Shown one piece after another: positions 44,899 to 51,870 of a DNA stretch of 52,838 nt (position 1 is the first letter of the stretch; the number at the start of each line of letters is the position of its first letter). The notes under the pieces are model-generated. The model saw nothing but the letters and a program-made list of their open reading frames with translations, ran no database searches and was not told the DNA's origin. Source of the DNA: Armatimonadetes bacterium UBA1398 (GTDB lineage Bacteria; Armatimonadota; Zipacnadia; UBA1398); contig DBQI01000024.1 of assembly GCA_002305165.1 (NCBI GenBank), positions 1-52,838 on the forward strand. Reading direction: 5' to 3'. The position numbers and the translations under genes are program-made.

Positions 44899-45729
44899 AT
44901 GCGCGCAACGTCATCCGGCGGGTACCGAGGCCCGATCCGCCTTGCGGTCTTCGATATGGCGGGCACCATCGTCGACTACGGCAGCCGAGCGCCGGCCGGT
45001 GTGTTCGAGGCGGTCTTCGCCTCCCGCGGGGTAGCCATCACCAATCGGCAAGCGCGAGGCCCCATGGGCATGGCCAAGCGGGCCCACATCGCCGCCCTAG
45101 CTCACGATCCGGCGATCGCCGCAGTGTGGCGACAGGTCCACGGGCGCGAGGCCACCGACGGGGACATCGACGGAATGTACGCGGACTTCGTGCCCCTGCA
45201 GCTCGAGTGCCTGGCCCAGCACTCCGATGTCATCCCCGGCGCCGTGGAGGCCTTCGCGGCGCTGAGAGACCGAGGCGTCAAGATTGCCACGACCACTGGC
45301 TACTCCCGGCGGATGACCGACGTCGTGCTCGACGCGATGCGAGCCCAGGAACTCACCCCCGACCTCGCGATCTGCGCTGACGATGTGCCCGAGGGCAGGC
45401 CCAGGCCTTGGATGCTCTTCCGCTGCATGGAACGGCTCGATGTTTCCCCCCCTGCGGCGGTGGTCAAGGTGGGGGACACGATCGCGGACATTGAGGCGGG
45501 CTTGAACGCGGGGGTCTGGACCATCGGCATCGCGCGAACGGGCAACCTGGTCGGACTCAGCCAGGATGAGCTGAAGGCCCTGCCCCAGCAAGCGAGTGAG
45601 CGCTGCCTGGAGGAGGCCCACGCCGCGATGCGAGCTGCTGGCGCCCACGATGTAGTGGACTCGGTAGCCGACTGTCTCCCCGCCATCGAGCGCTTCGAGA
45701 TGGCCCTCGCCGAGGGCGGCCGCCCCTAA
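44899..45729 (+). CDS. phnX: Phosphonoacetaldehyde hydrolase (phosphonatase)
   Basis: A 276-residue HAD-superfamily enzyme that splits phosphonoacetaldehyde into acetaldehyde and phosphate, the last step of 2-aminoethylphosphonate use. The nucleophile is D19 in FDMAGTIVDYGSRAP, the Schiff-base lysine is K60 in PMGMAKRAHI, and the later HAD motifs appear as TTTGYSRRM and VVKVGDTIADIEAG. GVWTIGIARTGNLVGLSQDE is a strong family marker. At the position after the nucleophile Asp, where many phosphonatases have Trp, this protein has Met. No aminoethylphosphonate transaminase (phnW) or phosphonate transporter is in the window. The ATG has GAGCGAG just upstream. A URO-D-like gene follows 82 bases later. 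Confidence 0.88.
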   Translation: MRATSSGGYRGPIRLAVFDMAGTIVDYGSRAPAGVFEAVFASRGVAITNRQARGPMGMAKRAHIAALAHDPAIAAVWRQVHGREATDGDIDGMYADFVPLQLECLAQHSDVIPGAVEAFAALRDRGVKIATTTGYSRRMTDVVLDAMRAQELTPDLAICADDVPEGRPRPWMLFRCMERLDVSPPAAVVKVGDTIADIEAGLNAGVWTIGIARTGNLVGLSQDELKALPQQASERCLEEAHAAMRAAGAHDVVDSVADCLPAIERFEMALAEGGRP

Positions 45730-45811
45730 GCGGCGGGCTCGCCGCCGCGAAGGGATGAGGCGGCATGGGGGCGCACTCTCACCTTCCACTCCGCTGAAGG
45801 CGGTGACGAAC

Positions 45812-47074
45812 ATGACTTCCCGAGAGCGAGTCGCGGCGGCCCTTGAGCACCGCGAGCCCGACCGAGTGCCGCTAGACATCGGCGCGACGACCGTTACCGG
45901 CATTTCCGCCTGGGCGCTCTATCGACTCCGCGTCGCCTTGGGTCTCAGCGCCGAGGGCGAGCCGGTGAGGGTCACCGAACCCTACCAGTTGCTGGGCGAG
46001 GTGACGGACGACCTCCGTGAAGCCTTGGGCATCGACACCCAAGGCATGGGCGGCAGCAAGACCCTCTTTGGCTGGGAGAACCGCGACTGGCGGCCATGGA
46101 CCCTCCCCGACGGCACGCCTGTGCTCGTGCCCGCCGCCTTCAACACCCAGCCCGAACCCGACGGGTCGGTGCTTCAGTACCCGGAAGGCGACCGCGCTTG
46201 TGAGCCCTGCGCCCGGATGCCTGCCGGCGGGTACTACTTCGATACCCTCTGCCGCCAGCCGCCGCTGGATGAGGAGACGCTGGACCCCGCTGACAATCTC
46301 CAGGAGTTCGAGCCCCTCTCCGATGCGGAGCTGGCCCACTACGCCAGCACTGCGGAGCGGCTCCACCGCGAGACCGATCACGCCATCGTGTGTGGCATGC
46401 CTGGCCTCGGCTTCGGGGACATTGCCCTTGTGCCCGCCATGTGGATCAAGCACACCCGAGGCATCCGGGATGTTGAGGAGTGGTACGCCTCCCTCGCGCT
46501 GCGGAAGAACTACGTCAAGAGCGTGTTCGAGGGGCAGCTCGAGATCGGTCTGGCGAACCTGGCGCGGATCGCCGAGGCGACGGGCGACCGCATCCAGGTT
46601 GCCATGATCACGGGCGCCGACTTCGGCGCCCAGCGCGGCCTCTTCGCCTCCGTGGCCTCCTACCGTGAGCTATTCAAGCCCTACCATGTGGCGGTCAACG
46701 AGTGGATACACGCACACACTCCCTGGAAAACCTTCATCCACTCGTGTGGCGCCGTCGAGGAGCTCATCGAGGACTTCATCGAGGCAGGCTTCGACATCCT
46801 GAACCCCGTCCAGTGCTCAGCGGCGGGGATGGACCCCGGACACCTGAAGGACACATACGGCGACCGCATCACCTTCTGGGGTGGCGGCGTGGACACCCAG
46901 AGGACCCTGCCCTTCGGCACGCCCGAGGAGGTGCGTCGCGAGGTGCTCAGCCGGCTCGAAGTCTTCGCGCCGGGCGGCGGGTTCGTCTTCAATGCCATCC
47001 ACAACATTCAGCAGGGGACGCCACCCGAGAACCTCGTGGCGATGTTCAGGGCGATAGAGGAGTTCTCCCGGTAG
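45812..47074 (+). CDS. URO-D family protein, probable corrinoid-linked methyltransferase type (copy 2)
   Basis: A 420-residue relative of the gene at 31178, with the canonical paralogue opening MTSRERVAAALEHREPDRVP. The zinc-site region is FIHSCGAVEELIEDF with a later Cys in NPVQCSAAGMDP, then YGDRITFWGGGVDTQRTLPF and PGGGFVFNAIHNIQQGTPPEN. This is the layout of corrinoid-dependent demethylating systems rather than heme synthesis. The first 19 residues of the longer frame are excluded because family members begin at this ATG and GAAGGCGGTGA precedes it. No corrinoid-binding partner is adjacent. It may be co-transcribed with phosphonatase. It ends at a strong bidirectional hairpin. Confidence 0.86.
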   Translation: MTSRERVAAALEHREPDRVPLDIGATTVTGISAWALYRLRVALGLSAEGEPVRVTEPYQLLGEVTDDLREALGIDTQGMGGSKTLFGWENRDWRPWTLPDGTPVLVPAAFNTQPEPDGSVLQYPEGDRACEPCARMPAGGYYFDTLCRQPPLDEETLDPADNLQEFEPLSDAELAHYASTAERLHRETDHAIVCGMPGLGFGDIALVPAMWIKHTRGIRDVEEWYASLALRKNYVKSVFEGQLEIGLANLARIAEATGDRIQVAMITGADFGAQRGLFASVASYRELFKPYHVAVNEWIHAHTPWKTFIHSCGAVEELIEDFIEAGFDILNPVQCSAAGMDPGHLKDTYGDRITFWGGGVDTQRTLPFGTPEEVRREVLSRLEVFAPGGGFVFNAIHNIQQGTPPENLVAMFRAIEEFSR

Positions 47075-47084
47075 ACGGGCGTCG

Positions 47085-47123
47085 CGAGGCGCCGGTGGCA
47101 AGCGATCGGCCACCAGCGCCTCG
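47085..47123. terminator. Bidirectional hairpin between convergent genes
   Basis: CGAGGCGCCGGTGGC pairs with GCCACCAGCGCCTCG at 14 of 15 positions across a 9-base loop. It lies 10 bases after the URO-D-like stop and 16 bases from the stop of the oppositely oriented SPFH gene, so it can end both transcripts. Confidence 0.78.
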
Positions 47124-47139
47124 TTGCCGCCACAAGCGC

Positions 47140-48012
47140 CTACTCGCCCTGCTTCGCGGGGGTGCGTAGCAGGTCCGAGAGGCTGACGATGGTGTCGCCA
47201 GAGGTCACGTAGGCGGGCAGGTCCACAGGCAGGTTCTCCACGTACTCGTACTTCACGACCTCGGGGTACTGGGCGAGGGCGTAGCCGCGGACGTCGATGG
47301 CATCGGCCTGGCCTTTGGCCTCGATGATCCGCCGCTCCTTCTCCCGCTGTTCCTTCCAGAGTTCATACCGCTTCTTCTGGGCGCGCTGCAGCGCGATCTG
47401 CTTCTGCTCGATGGCCCGGTGGTACTCGTCGGTGAAGGCCACGTTCCGGATCAGGACCTCGTCGAGGATGATGTACTGCGGCTCGAAGGTCTCCCGAAGT
47501 CGCCGGGCTATCTCGTCCTCGATCGCTTGCCGCTTGGTGGCATAGATCTCCTCGGCCTCGTACGCGGCGACCACGGCGCGCGTGTCGCCACTGGCGTCCG
47601 GCTTCACGATCTTCTCGACATACTGGCGCTCGACTTGCTGGTGCAGCAGATGCACCTTCGTCGGATCGATGTGGTAGCGCACGGTGAGGTCGAGGCTGAC
47701 GGTCTGTTGCTTGCTCGTCTTGGCGCTGATGGACGGCGCCCGCTCATCGCCCTCGTTCGACTGAAGGTCGCTGAAGACCAGGGTGCGCGTCCTCACCTCG
47801 TAGTTGATGGGCTGATCGATGAAGGGAGTGACGAAGTTCAGCCCCTCGCCCAGGGTCACGTTCTTGGTCCCACTGAAGGTGCTGAACACGATGCCCCGAT
47901 GGCCCGCCGGCACAACGTGAATGGCCTTCATGAGCACGATCAGGGCGATGAACGCCACTACCGCGATGAACCCGGCGCCGAGCCTCTTGGCTCCTTCGGT
48001 GCCCTGTGCCAC
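47140..48012 (-). CDS. SPFH/band 7 membrane protein (prohibitin/HflC-like), second of a pair
   Basis: A 290-residue membrane-anchored SPFH protein. One N-terminal transmembrane segment (about 13-30, AGFIAVVAFIALIVLM) is followed by the band 7 domain: VVPAGHRGIVFSTFSG, GEGLNFVTPFID, KQQTVSLDLTVRYHIDP, then a helical stretch with FTDEYHRAIEQKQIALQRAQ and ERRIIEAKGQADAI. Such proteins assemble into large ring complexes in the inner membrane and often restrain the FtsH protease. The GTG start lies only 2 bases after the stop of the preceding SPFH gene, so the two are translated as a pair, like HflK and HflC. No ftsH is nearby. Confidence 0.9.
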   Translation of the reverse strand: MAQGTEGAKRLGAGFIAVVAFIALIVLMKAIHVVPAGHRGIVFSTFSGTKNVTLGEGLNFVTPFIDQPINYEVRTRTLVFSDLQSNEGDERAPSISAKTSKQQTVSLDLTVRYHIDPTKVHLLHQQVERQYVEKIVKPDASGDTRAVVAAYEAEEIYATKRQAIEDEIARRLRETFEPQYIILDEVLIRNVAFTDEYHRAIEQKQIALQRAQKKRYELWKEQREKERRIIEAKGQADAIDVRGYALAQYPEVVKYEYVENLPVDLPAYVTSGDTIVSLSDLLRTPAKQGE

Positions 48013-48014
48013 GG

Positions 48015-49211
48015 CTACTCCACCTCCTCAGCGCTGGTCGGCGCTTCCTCGGGTGTGCTCTCCACGTCGCCGGGAGCCAACGGGTCAACAAGCTCGGCGC
48101 CATCGGCTTCCAGCCCGGCTCGGAGGTCCGCCTCGAGTTGTGCCGCAAGGTCACTGGCGCTCGCGGCGCTGAAGTCGACGACCTCATCGAGCTCGGTGCG
48201 GAGGGTCGGCGCCGGAGGCGCCGCGACGTCCGCGGCCCTCGAGATGCTCTCGACCTCGCTGGGGGTCAGGATCAGGCCCTTCACGTTCGGGGCGATCTTC
48301 CCGACGTACTCATACTGAATGAGCAGCGGGTTCTTCTGAAGCGCTCCACCTCGCGCCCGGATCGCCTCGGCGTCGCCCTGAGCCTCCGTGATCAGGCGCT
48401 GGGCCTCGCCCTCAGCCTCCTGGATGGCGTAGATCATCTGCTCCGCCTCCTGGAGCGCACGCTGCTTCTCTTCAACGGCGACCTGGAACTCCTCGGAGAA
48501 CTGGACCTCGGCGATGATGACCTCTTCCAGCGTGATGTAGGACGCGGCGAAGAGCTCCGTCAGACGGTCCGTGATGTCGCTCCGGATCTCCTCACGCTCC
48601 TCGCTCGTGAAGTCCTGGACCGGGTGCTGCGCGCAGATCGTCCTCACCACAGCCCTCGCCTGAGGTCGAATGATCCGGCTCACGAAGCTCTCACCGATCT
48701 CCTGATGCAGCTTGGGCAGGGTACCGAGCGGCAGCGCGTACCGAACCGTCACATCGAGGGTGACCTTCTGACCATCCGACGTGAGGGCGATGAGGGAGTC
48801 ATCTCCGGTGACCTGCCCCTCAGCCCTCCGGCTGCTCATGGTGTAGGTCCGGACCTTCGTGTCATAGGAGGTGACCGACTGGATCACGGGCACGATGATG
48901 TGGAAGCCGGGCTTCAACGGCTCAGGGGCCACGCCGGTGATCTTCGAGAAGACGACCCCGCCCTCGCCGTTGTCGATGATGACGTAGGGCCTGAACATGA
49001 CCAGGCCCAAGAGAATCACGATCACGAGGGGGATCTGCCAACTCAGTCGGGGGTTCGTTCGGCCGAGTTGGCCCAGGATCTCATCGAGCCGCATGCCCAC
49101 ATCGCCCCCCTGGCCGCCGCTTGGCTGCCGTCCCGCCAAGCGGAATGGCCACGGTGGAAGCCTGAAGCGCTCGCCTCGCGGTCGAGCGGGATCGGGATTG
49201 GATGCAGTCAT
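48015..49211 (-). CDS. SPFH/band 7 membrane protein (prohibitin/HflK-like), first of a pair
   Basis: A 398-residue SPFH protein. A basic, proline-rich cytoplasmic N-terminus (about 1-58) precedes one membrane segment (WQIPLVIVILLGLVMF, about 58-74), a band 7 domain (VIIDNGEGGVVFSKITG, LKPGFHIIVPVI, KVTLDVTVRYALPLG), a coiled-coil region (FSEEFQVAVEEKQRALQEAE) and an acidic C-terminal tail (about 370-398). The N-terminal extension and larger size compared with its partner recall HflK. AGGAGGTCG stands 6 bases before the ATG at 49211; the longer frame is not needed. It is 100 bases downstream of an oxidoreductase gene on the same strand. Confidence 0.9.
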   Translation of the reverse strand: MTASNPDPARPRGERFRLPPWPFRLAGRQPSGGQGGDVGMRLDEILGQLGRTNPRLSWQIPLVIVILLGLVMFRPYVIIDNGEGGVVFSKITGVAPEPLKPGFHIIVPVIQSVTSYDTKVRTYTMSSRRAEGQVTGDDSLIALTSDGQKVTLDVTVRYALPLGTLPKLHQEIGESFVSRIIRPQARAVVRTICAQHPVQDFTSEEREEIRSDITDRLTELFAASYITLEEVIIAEVQFSEEFQVAVEEKQRALQEAEQMIYAIQEAEGEAQRLITEAQGDAEAIRARGGALQKNPLLIQYEYVGKIAPNVKGLILTPSEVESISRAADVAAPPAPTLRTELDEVVDFSAASASDLAAQLEADLRAGLEADGAELVDPLAPGDVESTPEEAPTSAEEVE

Positions 49212-49311
49212 TGCGCGACCTCCTGACAGCGGTCTTGGGTGGGATGGCGCCCTCTGTGGAGTATACCGGACGTTCGTAGGTCGCACGGGTTACGCCTCGG
49301 GCCGAGCCGGC

Positions 49312-50289
49312 TCAGAGCACACGGAGGGTCATTGGCGCTACCGCGCTCCCGCTCCCCTGACGGAGCAGGCGGAGGAGTACCCGTAGCGACGCGAGGGCAT
49401 GGTCGGCATCGGGGATCGGCCCTGCCTCCTGCCCCTCGATCCTGGACAGGAACGCCCGAACGGTCAACTGGGTCAGGTCTCCGCACGGAGCTTCGTGCTC
49501 GTCCACGCTAAGATACCCGGGGCGAGTCCCGTCGGGTGCCCATCGCTCCTCATAGCGCATACGCAGGCCATTGACCTCCACCTCGGTCTGAGCCGTCGTC
49601 GCCTGTCCGAGAACGATCGAGACCGCGCACTGGTGGGGGGTACCATCCGAGGCAGCGTCCGAGCTGTAGCAGTCGAAGGCGATGCGGCACTCCTGCGGCT
49701 CCAGAGACGCCTGGATGCCATGCTCGATCACCCGAGCGCCAGGCACCAGCGCGAGGAGCAGGGCCAAGGGCCCGGACCCATTCGTCAGCAGCCGCGATGC
49801 CGGACTCGGAGTACCGGCGCAAGGCGGCCGCAGGTCGCGCATCACGAAGCTCCAGACGCCGCGCGCGGGACCGAGGCCCAGATCCGCCAGCTCGCGCAGA
49901 GCCGGCGCCAGAGCCACCATGGGGCTCATCGCGCAGAGGTGAAGCTGGCGCTGCTGTGACAGATCGCGGAGTCGGGTCGCGGTGTCGAGGCACTCGAAAA
50001 CACTCACGCCGGGATCGTATACGATGGGCTCCGCGCAGAGCACATGGCAACCGGCCTCGAGTGCCGCCTCGATGTACTTCGCCCGGCTAGGGGGATCGGT
50101 CAGTACGACGGCGCCATCGGGGCGGAGTCGATCTAGCATGAGTTCGGGGGAGCGGAACACGGACATCGCGGGGCAGCTCGTGGGCCCCTCAGGGCTCACC
50201 CCAACGGGATCGGCGCCCTCCAGCCGCACGTACATCGCGTACCGCGCGACCGCCGAACCTGGCCCTATAATGACAATGCGCGGGCTCAC
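49312..50289 (-). CDS. Gfo/Idh/MocA-type NAD(P)-dependent oxidoreductase-like protein
   Basis: A 325-residue cytoplasmic protein with an N-terminal Rossmann fold: SPRIVIIGPGSAVARYAM, then AVVLTDPPSRAKYIEAALEA and HVLCAEPIVYD, where the usual EKP motif of the family is EPI instead. The second domain (about 120-320) follows the Gfo/Idh/MocA alpha/beta pattern. Loss of the EKP lysine suggests altered or lost dehydrogenase activity. The GTG at 50289 is chosen because GGGGGAG lies 8 bases upstream; the longer frame has no support. It is divergent from the TPR lipoprotein. Family members oxidise sugars and cyclitols, but the substrate cannot be given. Confidence 0.7.
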   Translation of the reverse strand: MSPRIVIIGPGSAVARYAMYVRLEGADPVGVSPEGPTSCPAMSVFRSPELMLDRLRPDGAVVLTDPPSRAKYIEAALEAGCHVLCAEPIVYDPGVSVFECLDTATRLRDLSQQRQLHLCAMSPMVALAPALRELADLGLGPARGVWSFVMRDLRPPCAGTPSPASRLLTNGSGPLALLLALVPGARVIEHGIQASLEPQECRIAFDCYSSDAASDGTPHQCAVSIVLGQATTAQTEVEVNGLRMRYEERWAPDGTRPGYLSVDEHEAPCGDLTQLTVRAFLSRIEGQEAGPIPDADHALASLRVLLRLLRQGSGSAVAPMTLRVL

Positions 50290-50411
50290 TCTGGTCTCCC
50301 CCCGGGAGCCGCCGTGATCGGGAGTTCCCTGCAGCCCAGACGGCCACCTCCCGCAGGCCGACCGGTTCCGCGACCGAATACGCTCTATGCGCGAGTGAAG
50401 GAGTGACGACC

Positions 50412-51644
50412 ATGCGCGCATCTGCCGTGCTATCTGTTGCCGTCATGCTGGCGGTAGCCGGCTGCTCGATGAGCAAGAAGCCCGAAGCCACCCAGCCGGT
50501 GCAGGAGGCGGCCTCTGCCCACCTCGTCTCCGCCGAGGAGGTGCTCGCGCACCTAGAGGCGGCGCGCGCGGCCTTCACGGCCGAGGAGTGGGCCAAAGCC
50601 GCGGAGGAGGCGGCCGCCGGCCTCGCGGGCGACCCCGAAGGGCCTGAGCTGCTGAAGATCCACGGGATCGCGTCCCTGCGGCTCGCGAAGGCCGACGAGG
50701 CCGTCGTGAGCTTGGATACCGCCGCGAAGGTCGACCCGCGTGACGCCGAGGTCCGCCAAGCGCTCGCGGAGGCCTACGACGCGCTCGGTGATCCGGAGTC
50801 CGCCGCGCCCCACGCCGGGGCGGCAGCCGAGCTGCAGGCCGATGACGCCTGGGCGTACCTGGCTCACGGGCTTCTCCTGAAGGAGATCGGCCAGTACGCG
50901 GAGGCCGCTAAGGCCCTCGGCCAAGCCGACGCGCTCATGCCCGATGACCCCGACATCCTGCTCGCGATGGCCGAGACGTACTCCCTCGCGGGGGAGCCCG
51001 AGGCGTGCGCCGTCAACGCCCGCGCCGCCCTCGACGCCATGACCGTGACGGGTAGCGAGTCGGAGCCCCCGCACTTCCCCGACGAATGGCTCGAAGGCGC
51101 GGCCAGGGCGAACGAGTTGCTCGCTATGAGCCACCTATCCCGAGGCACGCCCGATGAGGAGTTCGTCGACCGTGAGGTTGCCCGCCAGTACCTCGCCGAG
51201 ATCCCCCTGCTCATCCGGGATTCCGACCTCGCCAAAGCTCATCAGGCCAGGGCCTACTACGAGGCCGGGTTCATCCAGTCCGCTGCCTTCCTCATCAAGG
51301 AGATGAAGACAGTCCCCGAGCGCGCTTGGGCCCAGATGCTGGTCGCGAAGATCAACCTCGACGCGGGGCAGAGCTTCGACGTAGCCCTCGAGGCGGCCAA
51401 GAAGGCCGTCGCGCTGGAGGGCGAGTCGGCTGAGTCGCTAGGATTGCGCGGCTGGGCCAACTACAAGGCCGGGAACCTCGAGAAGGCGCAAACCGACCTG
51501 GAAGCCGCCCTCGCTCTGGCGCGCACCAGAGCCGAGAAGGGGAAGCTGCACCACCATCTGTACCGGACCTTCGAGTCCCTCGGCGGCACGGCCCAAGCCG
51601 AGGAGCATCGCAAGGTGGCGGAGGAGCTCGGCTACAAGCCCTAG
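50412..51644 (+). CDS. TPR-repeat lipoprotein
   Basis: A 410-residue exported protein with a lipoprotein signal: MRASAVLSVAVMLAVAGC, where VAGC is the lipobox and C18 the lipidated residue. The mature part is built of tetratricopeptide-like repeats (AEEWAKAAEEAAAGLAGDPE, ADEAVVSLDTAAKVDPRDAE, YAEAAKALGQADALMPDDPD, KAQTDLEAALALARTRAEKG). It probably acts as an assembly scaffold at the inner face of the outer membrane. AAGGAG lies 9 bases before the ATG; an in-frame GTG three codons earlier is less likely. Its stop codon falls within the CTAG at the left tip of a 230-bp element, beyond which the propeller gene converges on it. Confidence 0.88.
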   Translation: MRASAVLSVAVMLAVAGCSMSKKPEATQPVQEAASAHLVSAEEVLAHLEAARAAFTAEEWAKAAEEAAAGLAGDPEGPELLKIHGIASLRLAKADEAVVSLDTAAKVDPRDAEVRQALAEAYDALGDPESAAPHAGAAAELQADDAWAYLAHGLLLKEIGQYAEAAKALGQADALMPDDPDILLAMAETYSLAGEPEACAVNARAALDAMTVTGSESEPPHFPDEWLEGAARANELLAMSHLSRGTPDEEFVDREVARQYLAEIPLLIRDSDLAKAHQARAYYEAGFIQSAAFLIKEMKTVPERAWAQMLVAKINLDAGQSFDVALEAAKKAVALEGESAESLGLRGWANYKAGNLEKAQTDLEAALALARTRAEKGKLHHHLYRTFESLGGTAQAEEHRKVAEELGYKP

Positions 51645-51870
51645 GCCGTATCATTCATGACGGCGGTCTTGCAGTGCGCTGGATGGGCGGCGGCCGTCGA
51701 AAGCCGCACGAATCTCTACCTCGGGAAGAAGGTCAAAGCGGGCTTGCGGGAATGGTGCATGGGAGTCGGCGCCTTCCCGTTCAAGGGTCTTCCGCAAACC
51801 CTTGGTACGAGCCGGCCAACCTACTCCCATGCAACAACCTCTAAACACCCTCATGAATAATGCGGGCTAG
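51641..51870. mobile_element. 230-bp CTAG-bounded element with terminal inverted repeats (MITE-like)
   Basis: The first 20 bases (51641-51660) and the reverse complement of the last 20 (51851-51870) agree at 17 positions, both starting CTAG. If CTAG is a 4-base target duplication, the core is 222 bases with inverted repeats of the form GCCCGCATTATTCATGA. The core has no credible transposase; small open frames of 67 residues on both strands are unremarkable. The two CTAGs supply the stop codons of the convergent TPR and propeller genes, so removing the core would leave two genes overlapping by one CTAG. A second end of the same type is at 4-23. The paralogous propeller remnant at 19129 also ends at CTAG but has no element. 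IS5/IS701-type elements favour CTAG-like targets, but the family is not assigned. Confidence 0.68.
51756..51833. repeat. Nested inverted repeats inside the 230-bp element
   Basis: TGCATGGGAGT (51756-51766) is perfectly complementary to ACTCCCATGCA (51823-51833). Within it, CAAGGGT (51782-51788) pairs with ACCCTTG (51798-51804) across a 9-base loop. The fold would extrude from single-stranded DNA or form in RNA, and would act as a bidirectional terminator between the flanking convergent genes. Confidence 0.6.

Noticed and set aside
50266..50271. TATAAT on the plus strand as a promoter for the TPR lipoprotein
   Set aside because: No -35-like sequence at a proper distance, and it lies inside the coding part of the opposite gene.
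51756..51833. Nested hairpin as an integron attC site
   Set aside because: The GTTRRRY/RYYYAAC boxes are absent, there is no integrase, and the hairpin sits inside longer terminal inverted repeats.
51651..51860. 67-residue open frames on both strands inside the 230-bp element as transposase remnants
   Set aside because: Neither shows a recognisable transposase motif; both are short frames in GC-rich DNA.
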